A stretch of DNA of 64,000 bases from Collinsella sp. (GTDB lineage: Bacteria; Actinomycetota; Coriobacteriia; Coriobacteriales; Coriobacteriaceae), in assembly GCA_018381235.1 (NCBI GenBank), contig JAGZSF010000013.1:12688-76687 (forward strand), in the 5' to 3' direction. Positions 6,919 to 14,961 of this stretch are shown piece after piece. How positions within the stretch are numbered: position 1 is the first letter of the stretch; each line of letters opens with the position of its first letter. The notes under the pieces were generated by a model. It was given only the letters and a program-made list of their open reading frames with translations, made no database searches and had not been told where the DNA came from. Position numbers and translations under genes: made by a program.

Positions 6919-7389
6919 CTATTTGTGATACGGCTCGCCACGGCTGATCTTGCAGGCGCGGTAGATTTGCTCCAGCAGCACCACGCGCGCCAAGTTATGC
7001 GGCAAGGTAATGCGTCCAAAGCTGAGCATCTCGTCGGCGCGGGCGCGCACCTCATCGCTCACGCCGTCCGAACCGCCAATCACAAAGGCGATGTCGCTGC
7101 TGCCTCGCAGCATAAGATCGTCGAGCCTCGCCGAGAGCTCCTCACTCGAACGCTCCTTGCCCTCGATAGCCAGCAGGATCACATGCGCTCGAGACGGCAA
7201 TGCAGCAAGAATTGCCGCCCCCTCCTTGTCGCGCGCGGCATCCACGCCGCCCGCCTTAGCCGGGTCGATATCGGCCACCTCGCGGATATCCACCTTGGCA
7301 TAGGCGCCTAGGCGCTTGGTGTACTCAGCGCACGCGTCCTTCCAAAAGCGCTCCTTGAGCTTACCGACGCAAACGACGGTGTATTTCAC
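6919..7389 (-). CDS. rlmH: 23S rRNA (pseudouridine-1915 N3)-methyltransferase
   Basis: Methylates pseudouridine 1915 of 23S rRNA on assembled ribosomes using SAM. The 156-residue length and SPOUT-fold signatures are typical: N-terminal MKYTVVCVGKLKERFW, the SAM knot segment IAFVIGGSDGVSDEV (about residues 100-115), and the C-terminal LPHNLARVVLLEQIYRAC followed by GEPYHK, which ends nearly all family members. It starts 6 bases after the stop of the SPFH gene and is probably translated from the same mRNA. Confidence 0.96.
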   Translation of the reverse strand: MKYTVVCVGKLKERFWKDACAEYTKRLGAYAKVDIREVADIDPAKAGGVDAARDKEGAAILAALPSRAHVILLAIEGKERSSEELSARLDDLMLRGSSDIAFVIGGSDGVSDEVRARADEMLSFGRITLPHNLARVVLLEQIYRACKISRGEPYHK

Positions 7390-7395
7390 GCGCGT

Positions 7396-8334
7396 CTACT
7401 CCTTCGAATCGTTTTGAACTTTGCCGGCGGTCAGCATCTGCTCGAACATAGAGGCCGACTGCGAGAAGTCGCTCGGCAGCACGACCGTCGAGGTTTTACC
7501 CGTGCGAGCAAACTCCGTCATCATCTCGGACCACTGCGTAAACATGAACAGTTGGTTGGCCTCGTCATTGCCGACACCCGTCTCCTGGATGATCTCGAGC
7601 GAATCTTTGATACCCAGTGCGATGGCCTTGCGCTGGTTGGCGATGCCCTCGCCCGCCTTTTCCATAGCCTCGGCCTCGGCGGTCGCCTCGGTGACGCGCT
7701 TGATGCGGTCGGCCTCGGCGAGCTCCTGTGCCGCAGCGCGCTTGCGCTGGGCGGCGTTGATGTCGTTCATGGAGTTCTCGACCTCGGTCGGCAGTGCGAT
7801 TTTGGTGATGAGCGTCGACACGAGGGTGAAGCCGTAGGCGGCCATCTGCTCGGAAACGGTAGCGTTGACATCCTTGGCGATGTCATCCTTCTTGGCAAAG
7901 ACCTCGTCGAGTGTGTAGACGGGAATCGAAGAGCGCAGGGCGTCGGTGATGAAGTCACGCATCTGGTCGACGGGCTCCTGCAGCATGTAGTAGCTCTTGT
8001 AGATACCCGAATCTGCCGGGCCGGCGCCCATGTCATAGCTCACGTGGTACTGAGCAGAGACCTCAAGGCCGATGGTCACGTTGTCCTGGGTCTTAACGTC
8101 GATGCCAAAACCGTTTTTCATGGTGCGCAGACTCACCGTGGCGGCTTTGCGGTCAATCACGGGCACCTTCATGTGGAAGCCCGCGTTGACGATGCGGTTA
8201 AACTTGCCCAGACGCTCGATGATCACGGCATGCTGCTGTTCAACGACATAGCAGGCGTTGGGAAGCAGTAACAACAAAATGATGATGGGAATCAAAAGGC
8301 TGGTAAGGGCGGCGATGATACCGGACAACAGCAT
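7396..8334 (-). CDS. SPFH/stomatin-like (band 7) membrane protein
   Basis: One N-terminal membrane helix (about residues 4-27, IIAALTSLLIPIIILLLLLP) is followed by an SPFH domain (YVVEQQHAVIIERLGKFNRI through the LITKIALP region) and an Ala/Glu-rich coiled coil (roughly residues 200-250, ELAEADRIKRVTEATAEAEA). Family members form membrane-microdomain scaffolds and partner with proteases or other membrane proteins. ATG 8334 is preferred to 8355 because GAGGAG lies just before it. It is the first gene of a likely run with rlmH. No NfeD-like membrane protease gene sits beside it. Confidence 0.88.
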   Translation of the reverse strand: MLLSGIIAALTSLLIPIIILLLLLPNACYVVEQQHAVIIERLGKFNRIVNAGFHMKVPVIDRKAATVSLRTMKNGFGIDVKTQDNVTIGLEVSAQYHVSYDMGAGPADSGIYKSYYMLQEPVDQMRDFITDALRSSIPVYTLDEVFAKKDDIAKDVNATVSEQMAAYGFTLVSTLITKIALPTEVENSMNDINAAQRKRAAAQELAEADRIKRVTEATAEAEAMEKAGEGIANQRKAIALGIKDSLEIIQETGVGNDEANQLFMFTQWSEMMTEFARTGKTSTVVLPSDFSQSASMFEQMLTAGKVQNDSKE

Positions 8335-8404
8335 GGTCTCTCCTCTGATAGGCACACGTTGGCACTAGGATACCCGCACGAAGCAGCAACGTGACATCAA
8401 CAAG

Positions 8405-8591
8405 AGGCCCATAACAAAAAGCTCCCATTGCTGGGAGCTCTTTCAATCAATGGTGCGGGCGAAAGGACGTCCGCGTATCCGCTTCGCGGATCCGCACCGG
8501 CTTCGGCCGCCTGCCGGCGTCCTCGCCAGCTCGCTAAAAACGCTCCGCGTTTTCTTTACGCTCGCTCCTTCACAGGTTCAAGTCCCTGTGA
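8405..8591. repeat. tRNA-flanking mosaic repeat (Leu locus)
   Basis: Same design as at the tRNA-Arg genes but with Leu-specific parts: a duplicated tRNA-Leu terminator (8411-8441), an 18-base copy of the tRNA-Leu 3' end (8451-8468), the shared core (ATCCGCTTCGCGGATCCGCA then CCGGCTTCGG, and AAACGCTCCGCGTTTTCTTT), and an inverted T-arm-like hairpin CACAGG-TTCAAGTC-CCTGTG at 8571-8590. The T-loop motif TTCAAGTCC matches tRNA-Leu here, while at the Arg locus it is TTCGAATCC, matching tRNA-Arg. Confidence 0.85.
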
Positions 8592-8601
8592 TGGGCCCAT
8601 A

Positions 8602-8632
8602 ACAAAAAAGCTCCCATTGCTGGGAGCTCTTT
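8602..8632 (-). terminator. Terminator of tRNA-Leu
   Basis: Minus-strand hairpin AGAGCTCCCAGCAATGGGAG then CTTTTTTG, directly downstream of the CCA end. A near copy lies at 8411-8441 in the mosaic repeat. Confidence 0.8.
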
Positions 8633-8639
8633 CATTTAA

Positions 8640-8726
8640 TGGTGCGGGCGAAAGGACTTGAACCTTCATGGGGTTGCCCCCATACGGACCTGAACCGTAC
8701 GCGTCTGCCAATTCCGCCACGCCCGC
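8640..8726 (-). tRNA. tRNA-Leu(CAG)
   Basis: An 87-base class II tRNA: acceptor GCGGGCG/CGCCCGC, anticodon stem-loop TACGG-TTCAGGT-CCGTA with anticodon CAG (codon CUG, the major Leu codon in this DNA), a long variable arm TGGGGGCAACCCCA, T-arm with GGTTCAAGTCC, and encoded CCA. Confidence 0.97.
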
Positions 8727-8737
8727 GTGCAGGAATT

Positions 8738-8766
8738 AGAATAACGGAGCGCCACCACGAACGCAA
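8738..8766 (-). promoter_or_regulatory. Promoter of tRNA-Leu
   Basis: Minus strand TTGCGT (8766-8761), 17-base spacer, TATTCT (8743-8738). It lies in the short gap after the tatD stop. Confidence 0.65.
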
Positions 8767-8769
8767 GAA

Positions 8770-9687
8770 CTATTTTTGAAAAAGTTTGCAGGCATTCTCC
8801 CAAGCGGCTTGCACGATTGTTTCGGCGTCCTCACCCGTGCGATCGACACGGTCGTTGACCAGCGTGTTTGCCGTAATGGAGATCATTGCGGGCTCGCATT
8901 CAAGACCGCGGATGGGCTCCGGAGCCATATACGGGCAATCCGTCTCGAACAAAATTCGATCGAGTGGAGTTGCCGCAAATGCCTCGCGCACATCGTCGTT
9001 GCGCTTAAAGGTGGCCGCACCGCCATAGGCGATATAGCAGCCCAAATCCACAAAGCGCTCCATCGTGGCGCGGTCCTCGCCAAAACAGTGCAGCACACAA
9101 CCAGCCTGGGGCACACCCACCTCGCGCAGTACGTTGTACGCATCAACGTGCGAGGTGCGCTCCCCATCCGAGTCCTCGTGACGCAGGTGCAGCTCCACCG
9201 GCACATTGCGGCGCACGGCAAGCTCGAGCTGGCGCGCCATGCAATCAATCTGCACGTTATGGGGTGCCGGCGCGATATCGTCGTCATAGTCCATGTGGTA
9301 GTCCAGGCCGATTTCGCCAATACCGGCGCATAAGGGGTCATCAAGTGCCGCAACGACCTGTGCATGAACGTCGTCGGTATAGTCCGGCGCGCCATACGGA
9401 TGCACGCCGGCAAGATACTTGATCTGCGGGATATCCTGCATCGGAAGAATCTCGCGCACCAGCCAGTCGCTATAGTCCGCCACGCTGCGCTTGTCAGCAA
9501 TGGGGTCGAACATCGTCACCAACAGGTCGACGCCCGCGGCTTTGGCGCGCACGAGCGTCTCGGGCACATCCTTGCCCCAAAACGAAAGCAGATGTGCATG
9601 CGTGTCGGCAAGCGGCGCCAAGGGCACGGGACAAGCAACCGTCTTCTTTTTCTTGGTAAACGTCACGCGTTCGGCATTAGGCGTCAT
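8770..9687 (-). CDS. tatD: TatD family metal-dependent hydrolase
   Basis: Predicted 3'-5' DNase/hydrolase with a TIM-barrel two-metal site. Visible ligands: DTHAHL (HxH, about residues 28-33), GIGEIGLDYH (Glu), VELHLRHED (His), VLHCFGE (His) and FETDCPYMAPEP (Asp). At 305 residues it is slightly longer than usual, with a short basic N-terminal extension. ATG 9687 follows GGGAGCTAATCC and overlaps the rsmA stop by 11 bases, so the two genes are translationally coupled. It is the last gene of the metG-rsmA-tatD direction. Confidence 0.92.
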   Translation of the reverse strand: MTPNAERVTFTKKKKTVACPVPLAPLADTHAHLLSFWGKDVPETLVRAKAAGVDLLVTMFDPIADKRSVADYSDWLVREILPMQDIPQIKYLAGVHPYGAPDYTDDVHAQVVAALDDPLCAGIGEIGLDYHMDYDDDIAPAPHNVQIDCMARQLELAVRRNVPVELHLRHEDSDGERTSHVDAYNVLREVGVPQAGCVLHCFGEDRATMERFVDLGCYIAYGGAATFKRNDDVREAFAATPLDRILFETDCPYMAPEPIRGLECEPAMISITANTLVNDRVDRTGEDAETIVQAAWENACKLFQK

Positions 9688-10537
9688 GGATTAGCTCCCG
9701 GGCCAGACGGACAAAGTCGGAAACATCGAGCGTCTCGGCGCGCGTGGTGGGTGCGATACCGCAAACCTCAAAAGCGGCATCGAGCACGTCCTTGGCAAAA
9801 CCGTTGGCGCTCATGGAATTGCGGATGGTCTTGCGACGCTGAGCAAATGCAGCATCAATCACGCGGGCCACAAATTCGCGATCGAGTCCTTCGGGCACCA
9901 CGCCGTCAACACGGTCGATACGCACGACGGCCGAGTCCACGTGCGGCGCCGGCATAAAGCAACGCGGCGGCACCTCAAAGCGACCCGTCACCTGCGCGTA
10001 CAGGCCGAGTTTTGCCGTGTATCCGCCATAGGTCTTGTTACCGGGCGTTGCGGCAATGCGATCGGCAACCTCCTTTTGAACCATGACGACAGCGCGCTTA
10101 AGCGCGGGCATCGTCTGGAAGAACTGAAGGATGATCGTCGCCGCCACGTTGTAGGGCAGATTCGCGACAAACACCGTCGGCTTACCGCCCGCAACCTGCT
10201 CAATCTGCTCCGGCGTCACCTTAAGCGCGTCGCCCATGATAAAGTGGAAGTTGGCGTAGTCGGCGGCGTGAGCATCGAGCACCGGCTCGAGCTCGGGATC
10301 TGCCTCAATCGACGTGACGCACGCCGCTTCCTGCAGCAACGCAAGTGTCAACGTACCGCAACCCGGACCCACCTCGAGTACGCGCTCGTCACCTGCAAGC
10401 TCGGAAAGCTCGCAGATACGCTCGATCACATGATTGTCGATTAGAAAGTTCTGGCCCAGGCGATGCTTAGTCGCAAGGCCAAACTCCTCTAGCAGCTCCC
10501 TGGTGGCCGTGGGGTTTGCCAAAGGCGAAGTTGTCAT
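9677..10537 (-). CDS. rsmA: 16S rRNA (A1518/A1519 N6)-dimethyltransferase
   Basis: Dimethylates the two adenines near the 3' end of 16S rRNA (KsgA). The N-terminal signature HRLGQNFLIDNHVIERI, the SAM site LEVGPGCGTLTLALL (about residues 55-70), the catalytic motif FVANLPYNVAATIIL, and the C-terminal helical domain with AFAQRRKTIRNSM are all present. The length of 286 residues is normal. ATG 10537 follows AAGGAGGCAACC. It lies downstream of metG but behind a terminator hairpin at 10571, so it may have its own promoter or depend on read-through. Confidence 0.96.
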   Translation of the reverse strand: MTTSPLANPTATRELLEEFGLATKHRLGQNFLIDNHVIERICELSELAGDERVLEVGPGCGTLTLALLQEAACVTSIEADPELEPVLDAHAADYANFHFIMGDALKVTPEQIEQVAGGKPTVFVANLPYNVAATIILQFFQTMPALKRAVVMVQKEVADRIAATPGNKTYGGYTAKLGLYAQVTGRFEVPPRCFMPAPHVDSAVVRIDRVDGVVPEGLDREFVARVIDAAFAQRRKTIRNSMSANGFAKDVLDAAFEVCGIAPTTRAETLDVSDFVRLARELIHDA

Positions 10538-10570
10538 GGTTGCCTCCTTAGCATGATGGCGGCGTCTTGA

Positions 10571-10603
10571 AACAAAAGGGCATGGACCGTGGCGGCCATG
10601 CCC
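10571..10603 (-). terminator. Terminator between metG and rsmA
   Basis: Minus-strand hairpin GGGCATGG...CCATGCCC followed by TTTTGTTTC, 45 bases after the metG stop. Confidence 0.75.
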
Positions 10604-10647
10604 TTACAGCTAAACAGCAAATTGCCGATATGGCGCTCGCGCGGTCT

Positions 10648-12249
10648 CTACGCCAGACGCGGGAACAGCGGATCGCCCTTCTCGACGGGCTGACCACCAG
10701 CAAGCAGGCCCCAAGCGCAAATGCCCTTGAGGTCGTCGCTCGCGGCCTCGTCCTCGCAGGACAGGCGGCGCAGAGCCTCGGCAGAAGTCTGGGGCATGAG
10801 CGGCATCAGCAGGTGAGCGGCAATGCGGATGGCCTCGAGCAGGTTGTAGATCACAAACGCCAGCTCGTCAGCCTTGGCCTCGTCCTTGGCAAGTGCCCAA
10901 GGCTCGGAGTCCTCGATGTAGTGGTTGGCGGCGTGGATGAGCTCCATGACCTCGTCCTTGGCTCCACCGTAATCGAGCACGTCCATCTTGGCCATGTAGC
11001 GCTCGACCAAACCGTCGGCAATCTTTGCCAGCGGGTTATCGAACGCATCGAACGATGCGGGCTTGGCGGGCGCGCAACCGTCAAAATACTTGCCGCTCAT
11101 GTTGAGCGAACGCGAGATGAGGTTGCCCCAGCTGTTGGCCAGGTCGGCGTTGTAGACCTGCTCCATGCGGTCGAAGCTGATGGCACCGTCAGTGCCAGGG
11201 ACGACGTCGGTCATAAAGTAGTAGCGATAGCCCTCGACGCCCAGCATGTCGGTAACGTCCTGCGGAGCGATGGCGTTGCCGCGGCTCTTGGACATCTTCT
11301 CGGCCTTGCCGGTCTCGGCATTGCGCACGGTCAGGAAGCCGTGGGCAAAGACGTGCTCGGGCAGGGCCTCGCCGATGGCCATGAGCATGGCGGGCCAAAT
11401 GACGCAGTGGAAGCGGATGATGTCCTTACCCACGATGTGGAACTGCGCGGGCCAGCGATAGGCCAGCTCGGCACGCGCCTCGTCGGTGTCGACACCGTAG
11501 CCGACGGCCGTCATATAGTTGAGCAGCGCATCGAACCACACGTAGGTCACGTGACCCTCGTCAAACGGGACCTGAATGCCCCAGTCAAAGCTCGTACGGC
11601 TCACGGAAAGGTCATTAAGGCCGCCCTCGACAAAGCTACGTACCTCGTTCATGCGGAACGCAGGCTCGACAAAGTCGGGGTGCTCGTCGTAAAGCTTGAG
11701 CAGCTTGTCCTGGAAAGCGGAAAGCTTAAAGAAGTAGGACTCCTCCTGCACGCGCTCAAGCGGACGGTGGCAGTCGGGGCACAGGTGCTGGCCGACGCTG
11801 CCGTACTCCTCGTCGCCCTTCTGGACCTGCGTATCGGTGAAGTAGGTCTCGTCAGGCACGCAATACCAACCGTCGTAGCTGCCCTTATACAGGTAGCCGG
11901 ACTCCTTCATGCGCTCCCACAGGTACTGCACGGCATGATGCTGGCGCGGCTCGGTGGTGCGGATGAAGTCGTCGTTGGAAATCTCGAGCTTGCTCCAAAG
12001 CTCCTTGAAGTGCGGGGCCTGGCTGTCGGTCCACTCCTGCGGCGTCATGCCATGCTTGGCTGCGGCCTCGGCGACCTTCTCGCCGTGCTCGTCCATGCCG
12101 GTCAGGAACTTGACGTTATAGCCGGCGGAGCGACGATAACGGGCCTGAACGTCGGCGATGATGGTGGAATAAGCCGTGCCCAGGTGCGGATCGGCGTTGA
12201 CGTAGTAGATGGGCGTCGTGATAAAGAACGAAGGCTTGCTTTGATCCAT
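10648..12249 (-). CDS. metG: Methionyl-tRNA synthetase
   Basis: Charges initiator and elongator tRNA-Met. A class I enzyme of 533 residues: the HIGH-type motif is HLGTAYS near residue 22 after ITTPIYYVNADP, one CPDC zinc half-knuckle is at about 147, and KMSKS appears as EKMSKSRGNAIA near 310. It ends at FPRLA without the C-terminal tRNA-binding (Arc1p-like) domain that many bacterial MetGs carry, so it is a short form. ATG 12249 is preceded by GGAGGACAAACCCC. It is downstream of rsmI with a 69-base gap. Confidence 0.96.
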   Translation of the reverse strand: MDQSKPSFFITTPIYYVNADPHLGTAYSTIIADVQARYRRSAGYNVKFLTGMDEHGEKVAEAAAKHGMTPQEWTDSQAPHFKELWSKLEISNDDFIRTTEPRQHHAVQYLWERMKESGYLYKGSYDGWYCVPDETYFTDTQVQKGDEEYGSVGQHLCPDCHRPLERVQEESYFFKLSAFQDKLLKLYDEHPDFVEPAFRMNEVRSFVEGGLNDLSVSRTSFDWGIQVPFDEGHVTYVWFDALLNYMTAVGYGVDTDEARAELAYRWPAQFHIVGKDIIRFHCVIWPAMLMAIGEALPEHVFAHGFLTVRNAETGKAEKMSKSRGNAIAPQDVTDMLGVEGYRYYFMTDVVPGTDGAISFDRMEQVYNADLANSWGNLISRSLNMSGKYFDGCAPAKPASFDAFDNPLAKIADGLVERYMAKMDVLDYGGAKDEVMELIHAANHYIEDSEPWALAKDEAKADELAFVIYNLLEAIRIAAHLLMPLMPQTSAEALRRLSCEDEAASDDLKGICAWGLLAGGQPVEKGDPLFPRLA

Positions 12250-12318
12250 GGGGTTTGTCCTCCAGAAAAACGTTGCATACAGAGGATGATTCTAGCGCAA
12301 GGGCTGGATATCCTCCAT

Positions 12319-13197
12319 CTATTGCATATCGAGCACCATGGCATAGACATCGCGCTTGCGGCGCGAATACTTCTGAGACAGGCGCTTGGCCACTGCAGAC
12401 GCGGGCTCCCCCTCCTCGAGCGCGGCGCGGATATCCTCGCGCAGGGCCTCGTCGTGATCCGCTGCCGCGGCGCCAACCGGCACGGCACCGGCCTCCTCAT
12501 CCTCGCTCGGCGGCGCGATGACCAGCGCAATCTCGCCCTTTACCTCGCCGCGAGCACGCAGCTCCTCGGCAAGCTGGGCAGCGGGCCCGCGCAAGACTTC
12601 CTCGTGCAGCTTGGTGAGCTCGCGGCAGACGGCAACCTCACGCTGGGGAAAGACCTCCACCACGGCCTCGAGCGTCGCCACGATGCGATGTGGAGACTCG
12701 TAGAAGATGAGCGCGCCGGGCACCACGGCAAGGCGCTGCAAACGGCGCACACGGTCGCCGTGCTTTCGGCCCAAAAAGCCCTCGAAGAAAAAATGCTTGC
12801 AGGGAATGCCGGACGAAACGAGCGCCGTGACGCAAGCAGAGGGCCCGGGAATAACTTCTACGGGCACATCGGCCTCACGTGCCGCCTCGACCAGCGCCTG
12901 GCCGGGATCGGACACGCTCGGCATGCCGGCGTCCGAGGCAAAGGCGAGGGTCTCCCCCGCCAGCAGACGGTCGACTAGGCCGGCGGCGCGGCTGGCGATC
13001 ACATTCTCGTCGCAACGGACAAGCGGCTTGGAAATGCCCAGGTGCATCAGCAGCTTTGACGTCACACGCGTGTCTTCGCAGCAGATGGCATCGGCGGCGG
13101 CAAACGCCTCGCCAACGCGCGGGGACAGGTCGCCCAGGTTGCCGATGGGCGTGCCGACCACATAGAGTTTGCCCGTATGGGCGCTGTTTTGCGTCAT
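12319..13197 (-). CDS. rsmI: 16S rRNA (cytidine-1402 2'-O)-methyltransferase
   Basis: Methylates the 2'-OH of C1402 in 16S rRNA. It has the tetrapyrrole-methylase fold signatures: KLYVVGTPIGNLGDLSPR at the N-terminus, AICCEDTRVTSKLL (about residues 38-51), LAFASDAGMPSVSDPG (about 83-98), and FYESPHRIVATLEAV (about 167). The length of 292 residues is normal. It begins 6 bases after the stop of the GH5-like gene, so those two genes share an mRNA. The ribosome site (AGGTTGAT) is weak, consistent with coupling. Confidence 0.95.
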   Translation of the reverse strand: MTQNSAHTGKLYVVGTPIGNLGDLSPRVGEAFAAADAICCEDTRVTSKLLMHLGISKPLVRCDENVIASRAAGLVDRLLAGETLAFASDAGMPSVSDPGQALVEAAREADVPVEVIPGPSACVTALVSSGIPCKHFFFEGFLGRKHGDRVRRLQRLAVVPGALIFYESPHRIVATLEAVVEVFPQREVAVCRELTKLHEEVLRGPAAQLAEELRARGEVKGEIALVIAPPSEDEEAGAVPVGAAAADHDEALREDIRAALEEGEPASAVAKRLSQKYSRRKRDVYAMVLDMQ

Positions 13198-13203
13198 ATC
13201 AAC

Positions 13204-14265
13204 CTATTCAATCATGCCGCGCTCGAGCGTACCGAGCGCCGCGCGGGCGTCCCATGCTGCAATGCGCTTCTCGGTCTTCCACGTTTGGAAGAACCAACCG
13301 GCAGCCGGCGCAAACGAAGCCAGCTGATTGGCGATAAACACGCGCTCGTAGGCATTGCGGCCCTCGGGCGTAACCGACGAGTTGGCAAAGATCGCCGCGC
13401 CCGACCATTCGCCCACCAGCACGGGGAACCCAGTCGAAATCGCTTCTTTGAGCTCGCGCTTGTTGCGCGAAATCGCCGTCGTCAGCCCGCGGGGGCTCGT
13501 GATATCGAGCGCATACTCGTCACGGTAATGGTACAGGTGAAGGTCCATGTAGACGTTCTTGTACTTGGCGCCGCGCATAAAATGCTTCCACTCGTTGGGA
13601 TGCCCCGACGACGAGAAGACGACGATCTTATCCTCGGGCATATACGAACGGACGAGCTCGTAGGCGTCGCGATAGAAGTTGCGCAGGTAGTGCGCCGGAA
13701 TGCCATCCGTCATGGCAAAGAGACTCTTGCGGACGCTCATCTGCGGCGTGTCCAGCAGCTCAATGCCCAGCAGGCTCTCGGCCTCGCCGTAGCGATCGGC
13801 CAGGCGCTCGAGCACGTCGAGCGCGACATGACGGCCGTTGGTGGACGAATGCCACTCGACGACAGCCTCCGGCGTGGCGGGCGAATCGTTGGAATCGCCC
13901 TGGCCACCGGGCACAGTTGCCAGATCAAGCAGCACGCGGATGTCGTACTTGGCAGCCCACTCAATTGCACGGTCGATGTAGTCGACAACCGAGATGTAGG
14001 ACGCATCGGACTCCTGCGAGCCAAAGGCATACCAAGGCACCGGCAGGCGCACGGCGTTGAGGCCGATCTGCGCCATGCGACGGAAATCATCCTCGCTCAC
14101 AAACGTCTCGTAATGACGGCGCATGCGCTCGTTATAGGCGGCGGTGCCCATGGCCTCCTGCAGCTCGGCCGCATTGGATGCACCGGTCGCCGCGTATAGC
14201 GACGGGGTCACCCAAGGCTCGGGAATAAACCAGCCAGAGAGATTAACGCCGAGTATCCTCTCCAT
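13204..14265 (-). CDS. GH5-like exo-glucanase homologue with degenerate catalytic motif
   Basis: A 353-residue protein starting at ATG 14265 after GAAGGGGGCAGTG. It reads like the exo-beta-1,3-glucanase branch of GH5: ILGVNLSGWFIPEPWVTPSL at the start, NAVRLPVPWYAFG (about 70-82), DLHLYHYRDEYA (241-252), and the nucleophile motif VLVGEWSGA with E286. However, the acid/base motif, normally Asn-Glu-Pro, reads Asp-Thr-Pro (172-174 in GIELLDTPQM), and the usual DLHGAPG segment reads DLATVPGG. It has no signal peptide, so it is probably cytoplasmic. It is the first gene of a unit with rsmI. Family assignment is fairly sure; glucanase activity is doubtful. Confidence 0.75.
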   Translation of the reverse strand: MERILGVNLSGWFIPEPWVTPSLYAATGASNAAELQEAMGTAAYNERMRRHYETFVSEDDFRRMAQIGLNAVRLPVPWYAFGSQESDASYISVVDYIDRAIEWAAKYDIRVLLDLATVPGGQGDSNDSPATPEAVVEWHSSTNGRHVALDVLERLADRYGEAESLLGIELLDTPQMSVRKSLFAMTDGIPAHYLRNFYRDAYELVRSYMPEDKIVVFSSSGHPNEWKHFMRGAKYKNVYMDLHLYHYRDEYALDITSPRGLTTAISRNKRELKEAISTGFPVLVGEWSGAAIFANSSVTPEGRNAYERVFIANQLASFAPAAGWFFQTWKTEKRIAAWDARAALGTLERGMIE

Positions 14266-14442
14266 CACTGCCCCCTTCGGATCGTGCAGGCCGAGCCTGC
14301 ATCGTATTGCATGGGAAAAGTATCGTTTTGAGTATACCCGCGCGTGCGGACAGACGACCGAACGGTCTGTAAAGTGGCGCAAAAGCGAGAGGAATGTCTG
14401 AGCGGGCGGGCCCGAAATGTGCACGCACGTCGGAAGTAAGCG

Positions 14443-14685
14443 CCGGAAAGCGCGTCCCGTTTTTCGCAAAAGACTGGGATGCATTTTCCGCTCGAGGCCT
14501 CAATCGGAAAATGCATCCCGTTCTGAGCGCGGGATCTGGGACGCAGTTTCCGCCAAAGACCGCAAAAGGAAAGCACATCCCATTCTGACGCCGGATTCCG
14601 GGTCGCGCTTTCCCAAGCGGCCTCAAAGCGGAAAACGCATCCCACTCTGAAGCCAAATTCCGGGACGCAGTTTCGCAGAGCCCTC
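14443..14685. repeat. Tandem hairpin array, period about 62 bases
   Basis: Three hairpins and two partial ones: arms at 14476-14490/14505-14519 (GGGATGCATTTTCCG, perfect), 14538-14551/14568-14581, and 14600-14613/14630-14643; a half unit begins at 14663 and another half arm ends at 14458. Arm starts are 62, 62 and 63 bases apart, and the linkers share TTCTGA-type sequence. The first hairpin is perfect and the others have decayed. The array lies between the GH5-like gene and tRNA-Phe. The period is not a multiple of three, which argues against coding. Confidence 0.85.
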
Positions 14686-14689
14686 GATA

Positions 14690-14717
14690 AAAGAAAAGGA
14701 CCCCTTTGCAGAGGTCC
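14690..14717 (-). terminator. Terminator of tRNA-Phe
   Basis: Minus-strand hairpin GGACCTCTGCAAAGGGGTCC followed by TTTTCTTTT. Confidence 0.8.
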
Positions 14718-14731
14718 TAGTCAATTCAAGG

Positions 14732-14804
<73 letters not shown>

Positions 14805-14836
14805 ATTTGAGGTGTGCCTTGTTTCAAGGCTTGATT

Positions 14837-14864
14837 AGTATAACCAAGGACGCGTTCCGGTCAA
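14837..14864 (-). promoter_or_regulatory. Promoter of tRNA-Phe
   Basis: Minus strand TTGACC (14864-14859), 16-base spacer, TATACT (14842-14837). Confidence 0.7.
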
Positions 14865-14961
14865 CCGAGAATTTTAAAAAAGTTTTTGAGCACAGTCTCG
14901 GTTCTATAAATCGGCACGTCAGAGACATCAGCCGGCAGCAAGAAGTTTTTCGCTCAGTCCC

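Noticed and set aside
2530..8591. CRISPR array interpretation of the tRNA-linked repeats
   Set aside because: Units are about 180 bases, contain tRNA and terminator parts, and have no unique spacers or cas genes.
10567..12978. Open frame of 803 codons on the plus strand across metG and rsmI
   Set aside because: Antisense shadow of two clear genes; the protein is Gly/Leu/His-rich without motifs and lacks a ribosome site. High GC removes stops from the complementary frame.
14243..14656. Open frames through the 62-base hairpin array
   Set aside because: The period is not a multiple of three, so repeats fall in changing frames; no ribosome site.
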